In this document: in pieces, positions 1 to 8,470 of the stretch | Numbering within the stretch: the stretch's first letter is position 1 | Layout: the number at the start of each line of letters is the position of its first letter | Origin: Blautia sp900556555 | Lineage (GTDB): Bacteria; Bacillota; Clostridia; Lachnospirales; Lachnospiraceae | Length of the DNA stretch: 64,000 nucleotides | NCBI GenBank assembly: GCA_964250615.1 | Contig: CAXUGM010000011.1 | Reading direction: 5' to 3' (one strand) | Notes under the pieces: generated by a model | Databases searched by the model: none | Told to the model about the DNA's origin: nothing | What the model saw: the letters and a program-made list of their open reading frames with translations, nothing else | Made by a program: the position numbers and the translations under genes

Positions 1-111
1 CACAACTCCCACTATCATTCCAGTTCTCTTCCAATTCATCCTCTGTTCCCCCATACCTTATGCATCTTTTAATTTGTAATCTTATTGATAGTATGGTAAA
101 ACAGAACTTTC

Positions 112-798
112 CTATACTATAGGAAAATTTCCAACTGGTTTCGTCTGAAATTCCATTTTTTTATTTGTTCTTGGATGAAAAAAAGAAAGTTTATATGCAC
201 AAAGAGAAATATCCTGATGCTCTCCTTCCTCTTTCTCATGCGGATTGTACTTTGCATCTCCAAAAATGGGCATACCTGCATGAGCCAGCTGTACTCTGAT
301 CTGATGATGCCTTCCAGTCTCCAACTTAATTTCTAGCAGACATCCCTCCTGGGTTTCCTCGATTTTTTTATAATAAAGTTTTGCCGTTTTGCTCCTCGGT
401 GTTTTTTTTCTCACTACTTTAGAACAATTTGTTCTTCCGTCTTTTTCCAATTCATCTATCAGACATCCTTCTTCTGTCTTAGGATATCCTTCCACATAGG
501 CCAGATATCTCTTCTCAAACTTCCCCTGCTGCACTTGCCTGCTCAGATTCCCTGCACTTTCTTGATTTTTTGCAAATACTAAAATCCCCTGCACCGGCTG
601 ATCCAGACGGTGCACAACCGCCAGATATGGAAGATTCCCTTTCTGAGCCAGATAAGTTTTCAAAGCACATTCCATATCCATGCTTCCAATCCTTTTACTC
701 TGCACCGGAAAACCTGCCGGTTTTCTGCACACAATGATATCTTTATCTTCATACAAAATAATCTCTTTTATATTATTGACATTTTTTCCGTATTCCAT
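112..798 (-). CDS. RluA-family pseudouridine synthase
   Basis: Predicted to isomerise uridine to pseudouridine in rRNA or tRNA; the exact target base cannot be told from sequence. The 228-residue protein carries the RluA catalytic loop VVHRLDQPVQG with the active-site Asp at about residue 66, and the family's C-terminal motif TGRHHQIRVQLAHAG at about 161-175, followed by GDAKY. It has no N-terminal S4 RNA-binding domain, so it belongs to the short subclass (RluA/RluC-like catalytic module only). The start is ATG with a GAGGAA just upstream, rather close to the start codon. It is transcribed alone; the hairpin at 840-888 separates it from the AT-rich region upstream. Family assignment is secure, substrate is not. 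Confidence 0.93.
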   Translation of the reverse strand: MEYGKNVNNIKEIILYEDKDIIVCRKPAGFPVQSKRIGSMDMECALKTYLAQKGNLPYLAVVHRLDQPVQGILVFAKNQESAGNLSRQVQQGKFEKRYLAYVEGYPKTEEGCLIDELEKDGRTNCSKVVRKKTPRSKTAKLYYKKIEETQEGCLLEIKLETGRHHQIRVQLAHAGMPIFGDAKYNPHEKEEGEHQDISLCAYKLSFFHPRTNKKMEFQTKPVGNFPIV

Positions 799-839
799 AT
801 TTCCTCATATCTTCCTTTTCTTTTCTCCAAGTATAACAC

Positions 840-888
840 CAAAAATGAACAACCGCTATATCTTTTACTTATGATATAACGGTTGTTC
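840..888 (-). terminator. Rho-independent terminator (minus strand)
   Basis: A 16-bp nearly perfect inverted repeat (847-862 with 873-888, one mismatch) is followed on the minus strand by a short T-run (841-845). It would end a transcript coming from the AT-rich region to the right, such as one started at the promoter at 1889-1917, and insulate the pseudouridine synthase gene. Confidence 0.7.
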
Positions 889-997
889 TAATGATCTGCG
901 TTATTCAATTTTTCTTATTCCTTTCTTTTTTAACTTCTAAATTGACATTTATTAGTTAAATTATATTTTCAGTTTACGCTTCCTTTCTAAGTGATTT

Positions 998-1285
998 TTA
1001 CAATTTTCTTATAGATTTATGTAGATTTTGCTTAGAAACGATATTCAATTTTTTATAATATAGAAACATGCAATACATGTTTTTAATTTTTCTTTCGTCC
1101 CCTGTTTTATAAATTCTTATGGTCTTCCTTCGGAATTTATTGAAAGTTTTAATATCTATCTATATAGGATAATAAAAAGTTTCTAACAAATAGTTCCGTC
1201 TATTTTGTTTTCCAGATATTTCTTTATACCATTCTCTGAAATATAACGAATCATTTTTCAGATTCTCGAATACAACAGGCCTATT
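998..1285 (-). pseudogene. Interrupted reading frame, unknown family
   Basis: A minus-strand frame stays open from 1285 to a TAA at 998-1000 except for one TAG at 1160-1162, giving 41 codons, a stop, then 53 codons. The first part reads like protein (for example LYFREWYKEISGKQ) and the second is Lys/Arg-rich, as in a DNA-binding or transposase tail. No ATG with a good ribosome binding site opens it. In such AT-rich DNA two consecutive long open stretches in one frame suggest a decayed gene rather than chance. Family not recognised. Confidence 0.35.
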
Positions 1286-1434
1286 TCACGAATACAACTC
1301 ATCATACTATCTTATGTTATATTTTAAAGTATGTATAAATACTCTATCTTTTTAAAATATATTTCTTTACATATATTTTAAAATCTTTCTATTACTTTTG
1401 TGGTAATTATTCAATATGAGGACACTTTTGATAT

Positions 1435-1557
1435 TTACCTGAATCTCTTTTTCCTGTTCGTTCTTCGGACTTCTTCCGTTAATAGGTAGTTCAGGTCTTT
1501 CTGAGGGGCTTATGCCTTACCACTCTCATATTGATAATTTGATTCATCCTTTCCCAT
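1435..1557 (-). pseudogene. Short ORF with strong RBS and an in-frame TAA
   Basis: ATG at 1557 is preceded by AAGGAGG at a 9-nt spacing, one of the best ribosome binding sites in the window. Translation gives 15 residues (MGKDESNYQYESGKA), a TAA at 1510-1512, and then 24 further in-frame codons of charged, helical-looking protein ending in RRTNRKKRFR before a TAA at 1435. It is either a 40-codon small protein broken by a nonsense mutation, a true 15-residue peptide, or a sequencing error. The upstream promoter at 1889-1917 would give a leader of about 320 nt. Function unknown. Confidence 0.4.
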
Positions 1558-1888
1558 TGGATTGTACCTCCTTATCAATTTTGAAACTTAACACCTTTCT
1601 TTTGTTTATTTTATAGGTTCCGATTATAATTTAAAAATAAATTTTTTATTTTAAATTATCTGGCTTCTATAAAATAGATTTTTCATTATTACTTTATCCT
1701 TGGTACTTTCTTTATTATTATTTATCTTATTCTGTACTCTCCGTACACCTAAAGTTTAATAAGTAATAAATCTTTTGTACTTTGTAGCCATCTTCAAAAT
1801 TGATTTCTCGTCTCAAATTTTGAAATGGATGTGATGTAATATTGAATTATCTTTTGTTTGATAAGGTGTTTTGTTTTTTGTTGATATT

Positions 1889-1917
1889 ATAATAACACCC
1901 TCTCCTTAATTTGTCAA
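1889..1917 (-). promoter_or_regulatory. Sigma-A promoter, near consensus
   Basis: On the minus strand, TTGACA (1912-1917) and TATTAT (1889-1894) are separated by 17 bp. A GGTGTT...AACACC inverted repeat overlaps the -10 region and could be an operator. It points into the AT-rich region holding the short ORFs, not to any intact gene. Confidence 0.65.
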
Positions 1918-2054
1918 TAACTTTTTCAAAAAAAGTTTTATTTTTTTATTACTATACTTTTATCTTTGTTTATGCTGTGAATTATATGTATTTTTATATA
2001 ATTTTCACACAATTCTTTCTTTCAAAAAAAATTATAAAACTTAAACATTTACAG

Positions 2055-2099
2055 TATAAAAAACAAGCCTGACAAAGCACATTCTCGCTTTTCAGGCTT
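2055..2099 (-). terminator. Terminator of the aconitase-family gene
   Basis: AAGCCTGA (2065-2072) pairs with TCAGGCTT (2092-2099) and the minus strand continues into a run of T just past the stem. It lies about 20 bp after the hydratase stop codon. Confidence 0.8.
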
Positions 2100-2117
2100 A
2101 TTTTTATAAAGAAACTA

Positions 2118-4412
2118 TTATCTTCCTGCTCTGTAATAGTTGATCAGACATCCATCCAGGATAATCTGTCTCTCATCCGGTGTCATTTCTCCCAATTTAA
2201 GTGTAAATTCTTTCAGAGTATCCCCTGCCACATATGCCTTTAGCTCTTTGGCATTGTTTTCAATGGCAGTCTTAACCCCAGGAATAAAGAGATAATCTCC
2301 ATTTTTGAAAGGCAATTCTCCTTCCTGAATCAGAAATGGAAGCATGCCCCAGTTCATCAGATTAGAGCGGTATCTCTTGGTTGCGTATTCATTGGCAATA
2401 TTGGCCCAGCCGCCCAGAACCTTCTGACAGGATGCTGCCTGCTCTCTTGCGGAACCATCCCCTGGCTTCACAGCAAAAATGGTACTTCCGATTCCGGTAT
2501 TTTCGTTATTAATATCTGCATAAACTTTCTTCACTTGCTCCAGGGCTTTTCCCACTTCTTCCACGGCCTCTCCCGGATTGCTTCCCGCTTCTCTGGCTTT
2601 TTCTGCCTTCTGAATTTCCTTGGCTTTTCCTACATATTCCGGATCTTTTCTGGACAAGGCAAACTCTGCCAGTTTCAGAGGATTGGAACGGAAAGAAGAA
2701 GTTTCTCCCGATGGAATCAATTCATCTGTAGTGGTGACAGGGTCGTGAATCTCAGAGACCACTTTTAACAGCAGATTCTCTGTAAGTGCGGGCATTTGCG
2801 GCCAGTCCTTGATATTTGGGCCAAATTGAACCTCCACGCCTGGGTCTGCCACGCCCTTGCTGTCAAAGACACGGTTTGCATAAATGGTACTGTCAAAATA
2901 ATATTTCTGTTTTCTGTATTCGCCGGCATACTCTGTCGCTGGTGTGAGGAAACCTTTATTGGCTGCCGTAGCTGCAATGGAGCGGGCATCCATAAGAGCT
3001 ACAGAAGAAATCTGCCCGTTCTGTATCTTGGAACCCTCACGGTTCGGGAAGTTTCTGGTAGAATGACGGATGCTCAGGGCATTGTTAGCCGGTGTATCTC
3101 CTGCTCCGAAGCATGGACCGCAGAATGCCGTCTTCACTACCGCACCTGTCTGAATCAGATCAGCCAGAACCCCATTCTTAGCCAGTTCCATATAAATTGG
3201 TGTACTTGCCGGATAAATGCTTAATGTAAATGCATCTGAACCTATGCTTGCACCTTTTAAGATGTCTGCTGCGTCACAGATATTTTCAAAGCCGCCGCCT
3301 GCACAGCCGGCGATAATTCCCTGCTCTACATAGAGTTTACCGTCTTTCACCTTATCTCTCAGAGTATATGGTATCTTTCCGTCCAGGCTTACCTGGGCCT
3401 TTTTCTCTACGTCCTCCAGAATATCCATGAGGTTTTCATTCAATTCTTCAATGGTATAGGTATTGCTTGGATGGAACGGCATGGCGATCATAGGCCGGAT
3501 AAGGCTCAAATCCACATACACCAGACCATCATAATACGTCACTGCCCCCGGCTGAAGTTCCTGATAACTTTCACCCCTTCCATGAACATCATAGAAGTCC
3601 TTGATTACAGAATCTGTTTTCCATATAGAAGAAAGACAGGTAGTCTCTGTAGTCATAACATCCACACCGATTCTAAAATCAGCACTGAGGTTCTCTACAC
3701 CCGGTCCCACAAATTCCATCACTTTATTCTTCACATAGCCATTGGCAAACACGGCTCCGATAATAGCCAATGCTACATCCTGTGGACCCACGCCTGGAAT
3801 CGGTTTTCCCGTGAGATAAATTCCTACCACTTCCGGCCGTTTGATGTCATAAGTTCTTCCAAGAAGCTGTTTTACCAGTTCCGGACCGCCCTCTCCCATT
3901 GCCATGGTTCCAAGAGCACCATAACGGGTGTGACTGTCAGAGCCAAGAATCATCTTTCCGCCTTCTGCCAGCATTTCTCTGGCAAACTGGTGGATGACTG
4001 CCTGATGTGGCGGTACATAAACACCACCGTAACGTTTGGCACAGGTTAGTCCAAACATGTGATCATCTTCGTTGATGGTTCCTCCGACTGCACATAAGGA
4101 ATTATGGCAGTTGGTGAGCACATATGGAATGGGGAATTTCTCCAGTCCTGATGCTCTGGCGGTCTGTATAATGCCTACAAATGTAATATCATGAGAAGTT
4201 AATTTGTCAAACTTAATTTTTAAATCATCCATATCACCGGATGTATTGTGATTTTCTAAAATACCATAGGCGATGGTATTTTTTGCTGCATCTTCTTTGT
4301 CAGGTGCTTCCCTGCCCGTCTTTTCCCTGAGCCAAGATATTGCCTGGGGTCCGTCTTCCATAAGTTCTGTTCCATTTACCAGCCATGCACCCTTTTTATA
4401 TAAACGAATCAT
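2118..4412 (-). CDS. Aconitase-family hydratase
   Basis: Predicted Fe-S dehydratase of the aconitase/isopropylmalate isomerase superfamily, interconverting citrate and isocitrate or a related acid in the cytoplasm. At 764 residues it contains all aconitase domains in one chain. The cluster cysteines appear in GCAGGGFENI (position of the usual GSCTN loop) and in TAFCGPCFGAGDTP; the C-terminal swivel domain has RYRSNLMNWGMLPF. I start at the ATG at 4412 (MIRLYKKGAWLVNG) because GGAGGAGCAGT precedes it; a 20-residue longer frame has no such site. It has its own terminator and no TCA-cycle neighbours, fitting the incomplete cycle used for glutamate synthesis in many clostridia. Substrate is by family only. 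Confidence 0.88.
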   Translation of the reverse strand: MIRLYKKGAWLVNGTELMEDGPQAISWLREKTGREAPDKEDAAKNTIAYGILENHNTSGDMDDLKIKFDKLTSHDITFVGIIQTARASGLEKFPIPYVLTNCHNSLCAVGGTINEDDHMFGLTCAKRYGGVYVPPHQAVIHQFAREMLAEGGKMILGSDSHTRYGALGTMAMGEGGPELVKQLLGRTYDIKRPEVVGIYLTGKPIPGVGPQDVALAIIGAVFANGYVKNKVMEFVGPGVENLSADFRIGVDVMTTETTCLSSIWKTDSVIKDFYDVHGRGESYQELQPGAVTYYDGLVYVDLSLIRPMIAMPFHPSNTYTIEELNENLMDILEDVEKKAQVSLDGKIPYTLRDKVKDGKLYVEQGIIAGCAGGGFENICDAADILKGASIGSDAFTLSIYPASTPIYMELAKNGVLADLIQTGAVVKTAFCGPCFGAGDTPANNALSIRHSTRNFPNREGSKIQNGQISSVALMDARSIAATAANKGFLTPATEYAGEYRKQKYYFDSTIYANRVFDSKGVADPGVEVQFGPNIKDWPQMPALTENLLLKVVSEIHDPVTTTDELIPSGETSSFRSNPLKLAEFALSRKDPEYVGKAKEIQKAEKAREAGSNPGEAVEEVGKALEQVKKVYADINNENTGIGSTIFAVKPGDGSAREQAASCQKVLGGWANIANEYATKRYRSNLMNWGMLPFLIQEGELPFKNGDYLFIPGVKTAIENNAKELKAYVAGDTLKEFTLKLGEMTPDERQIILDGCLINYYRAGR

Positions 4413-4510
4413 ACTGCTCCTCCATTCTTTTTCTGTTTTTTCTATTATAGGTTTTATCATGGTAAAATGCAAGCATTTTAGTGTGATAAATTAATCGCAT
4501 ACAATGTGGC

Positions 4511-4546
4511 TAAAAAAAGAGGAACATCCGGCTACGGACATTCCTC
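4511..4546 (-). terminator. Terminator after the CdaR-like regulator
   Basis: GAGGAA (4519-4524) pairs with TTCCTC (4541-4546), the loop side extended by a partly paired inner stem. The minus strand then runs into seven T (4512-4518), 13 bp past the regulator's stop codon. Confidence 0.8.
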
Positions 4547-4558
4547 CTCTGTAACTAT

Positions 4559-5644
4559 CTAATCCTGTTTTCTCATAAAATCCATATAACTGGAAACCAT
4601 CAGGGCAATCTTAAAGGTTAATGCATCATCGAAAACACGGATATCAAGCCCTGTGCTCTTCTGAATTTTCTCCAGTCTATATACCAGCGTATTCCTGTGG
4701 AGGAATAACTGTCTGGATGTTTCCGAGATATTCAGATTATTGTCAAAGAATTTATTAATGGTATTTAAAGTCTCATCATCCAGAGAATCCGGCAGTTTCC
4801 CGCCAAATACTTCCTTCATGAACATTTCGCAAAGCGGCATTGGAAGCTGGTAGATCAAGCGGCCGATTCCCAGATTATTATATCCCACAATGCTCTTCTC
4901 AACATAAAAGATTTTTCCCACATCCAGAGCCATTTTTGCTTCTTTGTATGAACGGGATACATCTTTGATCTCATTAATAATATTACCGTAAGAAACACGT
5001 ACCTGGGACATCGCCTCTGCATTGAGCATATCAACAATCATTCTGGCAATTCCTTCGATTTCCTCATAGCCATCATTTTCTTCCAAGCTACGGACAATAA
5101 TAATACTTTTCTCATCAATTGCTGTGATAAAATCATTGCTTCTGGAAATAAACAGATTCTTTAGGATTTCCATAGAATCCTGGTCTTTCTCATTTTTCGT
5201 CTCTATAAGAAGTACCACACGTTTTGCTTCCACTGCAATGTGAAGTTTTTTAGCTCTGTTGTACACATCTACCAAAAGCAGATTGTCCAATATTAAATTC
5301 TGAATAAAATTAGATTTATCAAAACGTTCCTTGTATGCCACAATCAGATTCTGAATCTGTGCCACTGCCACACGGCCAATCATATAAGCATCTTCATTGC
5401 TTCCTCTGGCTACCAGCACATACTCTACTGTCTGATTATCATATATTTTAAAGAAATGGTATCCTTTGATTACCTGGCTGTCTGCCATAGATTCTGCAAA
5501 TGCCCTGATATCACCAAAATCTTCGTTTTCTACTGCAAAGGTAGTGGAATTCACCTTTCCATCTATATCCATAACACAAAGGTCAATTCTCGTAATTGCT
5601 CTTAATTCGTCTAATGTTTTTTGTATTACCTGGCTTGAAATCAT
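4559..5644 (-). CDS. CdaR/PucR-type transcriptional regulator
   Basis: A 361-residue DNA-binding regulator of the CdaR family (sugar diacid regulators). The N-terminal part (about 1-135) starts with the pattern of the diacid-recognition domain, a middle region (about 140-250) resembles the degenerate GGDEF-like segment of the family, and the C-terminus carries the PucR/HTH_30 helix-turn-helix with ISETSRQLFLHRNTLVYRLEK at about 305-325. ATG at 5644 follows AAAAGGAG. It lies just downstream of araA on the same strand but each gene has its own terminator, so it is probably a separate unit. The ligand cannot be predicted; diacids such as glycerate or glucarate are usual for relatives. Confidence 0.85.
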   Translation of the reverse strand: MISSQVIQKTLDELRAITRIDLCVMDIDGKVNSTTFAVENEDFGDIRAFAESMADSQVIKGYHFFKIYDNQTVEYVLVARGSNEDAYMIGRVAVAQIQNLIVAYKERFDKSNFIQNLILDNLLLVDVYNRAKKLHIAVEAKRVVLLIETKNEKDQDSMEILKNLFISRSNDFITAIDEKSIIIVRSLEENDGYEEIEGIARMIVDMLNAEAMSQVRVSYGNIINEIKDVSRSYKEAKMALDVGKIFYVEKSIVGYNNLGIGRLIYQLPMPLCEMFMKEVFGGKLPDSLDDETLNTINKFFDNNLNISETSRQLFLHRNTLVYRLEKIQKSTGLDIRVFDDALTFKIALMVSSYMDFMRKQD

Positions 5645-5750
5645 AATTTGTTCTCCTTTTGTTGCTGTCCCGGAATTTTCTATGATTAATAATACCTTAT
5701 TTTTTTCTGATTGGCAACCTGCCTGTTTGGAATTTGTTTTAATTACACAA

Positions 5751-5797
5751 AGAGAAAGACCGCTGCATAGCTGTTTTTCAGCATTTGCATCGGTCTT
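5751..5797 (-). terminator. Probable terminator of araA
   Basis: GACCG-C-TGCA (5758-5767) pairs with TGCA-T-CGGTC (5786-5795). The minus-strand tail is T-rich but interrupted, so strength is uncertain. It begins about 30 bp after the araA stop codon. Confidence 0.55.
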
Positions 5798-5825
5798 CTC
5801 CCTGCTTTGTCAAAGGATGTTGTAA

Positions 5826-7331
5826 TTAGATATGCAGTCTGAATGCTGCCTCATTCCAACGTAATTCATTCTTCAGATTGCGGATATTAGTATCTTTATC
5901 AATATATACAGCTTCGATTCCCATAGCTGCTGCCCAATCTCCCATCTGTTCTGCAGTCAGATCATAGGAAAATGCTGTATGATGTGCACCGCCTGCTAAA
6001 ATCCATGCTTCTGCACCTGTCTGCAGATTTGGCTCTGGTGTCCAGAACGCAGTTGCAACAGGAAGTTTGGGCATTGGTTTTTCAACTTTCTTGCAGTTTA
6101 CATCATTGATGATCAGACGGAATCTGTCGCCTAAATCAATCAGAGATGTAGCAATACCTTTGCCTGTCTTTGAGGTGAATACCAGTCTCGCAGGGTCTTC
6201 TCTGTCTCCCATGGAAAGTGGCTGGCATTTAATGCTGATAGGACCGTCTGCAATTGTCGGACACACTTCCAACATATGTGCCTGCAGAATGCCTTCTTTT
6301 CCAGGAACAAAATTGTAAGTATAATCTTCCATAAAGGAAGTACCTTTTGCATCTTTTTTACCCTGTGTCATAATTTTCATCAGACGTACCATAGCTGCTG
6401 TCTTCCAGTCACCTTCGCCGCCGAATCCATAACCTTTTTCCATCAGTCTCTGAATGGCCAGACCTGGGAGCTGCTGCAAAGAACCTAAATCACCGAAGTG
6501 AGTAACAATCGCCTGATAATTTTTCTCTTCTAAGAAACGTTCAAAACCAATTTCAATCTGTGCCTGTACTGCAACATGTTTTCTGAATTCTGCTGCGTCT
6601 CTTCCCTCCAGAAGAATTTCATACTTGTCATAATATTCTTCTACCAATGCTTCTGTATCAACCTGGGATACTGCTTTTACTGCTTCTGCAATTTCATTTA
6701 CCGGATATGCATCTACTTCCCATCCGAATTTAATCTGTGCTTCTACCTTGTCGCCTTCTGTAACAGCAACATTTCTCATGTTATCTGCAATTCTCATGAC
6801 ACGGATATGGCTGCTTTCGATGACTCCAATTGCTGTTCTCATCCAGGAAGCAATTCTTTCCTGAACATCTTTATCATCCCAGAAACCTACGATCACTTTA
6901 CGCTCGATTTTCATACGGCTCACAATATGTCCGTACTCTCTGTCACCATGAGCTGCCTGGTTTTCATTCATGAAGTCCATATCAATGGCATCATAAGGAA
7001 TTTCTCTGTTAAACTGTGTATGTAAATGCAATAATGGTTTTCTAAATTCCTGCAAGCCTAAAATCCAGGATTTTGCAGGAGAAAATGTATGCATCCAGGT
7101 AATTACACCTGCACATGTGTCATCTGCATTTGCTTCATTAAAAGTCTGACGGATCATAGCATTTGTTAAAAGTGTTGGTTTCCAAACCACTTCATAAGGA
7201 AGAACTCCTGATGCATTCAGGCGGTCCACTATGATTCTGGAATGTTCTGCTACATGTTTCAGACACTCATCTCCGTATAAATCCTGAGAACCTGTACAGA
7301 ACCAGAATTTGTAATTTTTCATCTCTAACAT
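5826..7331 (-). CDS. araA: L-arabinose isomerase
   Basis: Cytoplasmic enzyme that converts L-arabinose to L-ribulose, first step of arabinose use. The protein is 501 residues, the usual length, and begins with the diagnostic KFWFCTGSQDLYG segment; WMHTFSPAKSWI and HTQFNREIPYD in the first third and the FGGEGDWKTAA block at about 305-315 (one of the metal and sugar ligand regions) are all present. ATG at 7331 follows GGAGGAATATAATT. The divergent AraC-type gene starts 150 bp away, so the shared intergenic region probably carries the control sites. araB and araD are not in the window, so the pathway is completed elsewhere. Confidence 0.97.
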   Translation of the reverse strand: MLEMKNYKFWFCTGSQDLYGDECLKHVAEHSRIIVDRLNASGVLPYEVVWKPTLLTNAMIRQTFNEANADDTCAGVITWMHTFSPAKSWILGLQEFRKPLLHLHTQFNREIPYDAIDMDFMNENQAAHGDREYGHIVSRMKIERKVIVGFWDDKDVQERIASWMRTAIGVIESSHIRVMRIADNMRNVAVTEGDKVEAQIKFGWEVDAYPVNEIAEAVKAVSQVDTEALVEEYYDKYEILLEGRDAAEFRKHVAVQAQIEIGFERFLEEKNYQAIVTHFGDLGSLQQLPGLAIQRLMEKGYGFGGEGDWKTAAMVRLMKIMTQGKKDAKGTSFMEDYTYNFVPGKEGILQAHMLEVCPTIADGPISIKCQPLSMGDREDPARLVFTSKTGKGIATSLIDLGDRFRLIINDVNCKKVEKPMPKLPVATAFWTPEPNLQTGAEAWILAGGAHHTAFSYDLTAEQMGDWAAAMGIEAVYIDKDTNIRNLKNELRWNEAAFRLHI

Positions 7332-7481
7332 AATTATATTCCTCCAATTTTCTTTGATAAATCGCTCTTTTCTTTCTAATACCGAGTATAGTATCCAAGT
7401 AAAAAAAAGAAAAGAAATCTATTCTTTATTTATGGACATTTATTATCTTTTTTGTTACAGTGATAAAAAGGAGGTCTGCCT

Positions 7482-8357
7482 ATGTTAGCAAATTTTGAAA
7501 AGAGAGAAAATCCTGATAAATCCAGTGTATGGGCAGGAAGTTATCAAAATCTCCACAATCTGCCCCACTGGCATCTGGAATGTGAACTAATCTATGTCCA
7601 GGTCGGAGAAGTGACTGTTTCCCATAACAATACAGCATATCATCTTCAGAAAGAAGACTGCATCTTTATTAACAGCGGAGAAATCCACTATATCAAGGGT
7701 TCAGAAGACAGCATCACGGACATATTGATGTTTGATACCGCTCTTCTTGGGAATATATCCCCAAAACATTTCCAGCTTCTTTATCCCAGGCTTAGACACC
7801 ATTATCCTGTGATGGAATATTTTCATGCTATACGGGATGAATTGAAGAAAAAGAAGGAATTTTATGATGTGAAGGTTTCCTGTCTGATGACAGACTTTAT
7901 CATTGACATTTTCCGCCATGAACCTTTATGCGAACAAAAGCAATTAAAAGACAGCAGTTCTATTGAAAATTATAAGAATCTGCTGTCTGAAATAGAAGAA
8001 AAATGCAGCTATATTACATTCGAAGATGCCTGCAGTTTCATGGGTCTTACCAAGCCTTATTTTTCCAGATTTTTTAAAAATATTTCCGGAATGACCTTCT
8101 CGCAATACCTGAATATTATCCGTCTGGAAAAGGCCATCCATATGTTAAATCACAACACAGAAAATTTATCTATTACCCAGATTGCTTCTGCCTGTGGTTT
8201 TGATACCATACGCCATTTCAACCGGGTGTTTAAGGACTTTACAGGGCTTTCCCCAAGGCAGCTGCCGGAGAATTATGTTCTCAGTTCACATTCCATACGA
8301 AGCATGAAAAAGAATTTTAATCCTACGCTGCCTTGTTCGGTGCTGGTGGAAGAATAA
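7482..8357 (+). CDS. AraC-family transcriptional regulator
   Basis: A 291-residue sugar-type regulator. The N-terminal half (about 20-105) is a cupin-like arm: LPHWHLECELIYVQVGE followed by HLQKEDCIFINSGEIHYI. The C-terminal 100 residues hold two helix-turn-helix motifs, FEDACSFMGLTKPYFSRFFK and ITQIASACGFDTIRHFNRVF, followed by the family's TGLSPRQ tail. ATG at 7482 has GGAGG seven bases upstream. It is divergent from araA, which makes arabinose control the natural guess, but the effector cannot be read from sequence. Confidence 0.92.
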   Translation: MLANFEKRENPDKSSVWAGSYQNLHNLPHWHLECELIYVQVGEVTVSHNNTAYHLQKEDCIFINSGEIHYIKGSEDSITDILMFDTALLGNISPKHFQLLYPRLRHHYPVMEYFHAIRDELKKKKEFYDVKVSCLMTDFIIDIFRHEPLCEQKQLKDSSSIENYKNLLSEIEEKCSYITFEDACSFMGLTKPYFSRFFKNISGMTFSQYLNIIRLEKAIHMLNHNTENLSITQIASACGFDTIRHFNRVFKDFTGLSPRQLPENYVLSSHSIRSMKKNFNPTLPCSVLVEE

Positions 8358-8407
8358 TATATACCCTTTTTCATCCTATTGTCCACATACTGTCATAGAA
8401 CTTCATT

Positions 8408-8446
8408 TAAAAAGACACCGATTCTATATTCCATAGAATCGATGCC
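8408..8446 (-). terminator. Terminator between convergent genes
   Basis: CGATTCTAT (8419-8427) pairs perfectly with ATAGAATCG (8433-8441). The minus strand ends in five T (8409-8413), serving the ABC ATPase gene; the hairpin may also stop the AraC-type gene coming from the left. Confidence 0.8.
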
Positions 8447-8470
8447 CTTATTTACATTTTATAACAAATC

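Larger units (their letters stand above)
889..2054. other. AT-rich intergenic region with decayed reading frames
   Basis: About 1.2 kb without an intact gene of ordinary size. It is much more AT-rich than the flanking genes. On the minus strand it holds a good promoter (1889-1917), a short reading frame behind a strong ribosome binding site (1435-1557), a longer interrupted frame (998-1285) and a terminator at the far end (840-888). I read it as the relic of one or two small genes or of an accessory insertion. I see nothing recognisable on the plus strand. Confidence 0.5.

Noticed and set aside
610..879. Plus-strand frames overlapping the pseudouridine synthase start
   Set aside because: They are antisense to the conserved N-terminus of that gene and run through its terminator-like hairpin.
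889..2054. Riboswitch or structured RNA ahead of a gene
   Set aside because: No known riboswitch core is visible and no intact gene follows on the transcribed strand before the terminator.
3471..4049. 192-codon plus-strand frame inside the aconitase-family gene
   Set aside because: Antisense shadow of a well-supported gene; no ribosome binding site, unnatural composition.
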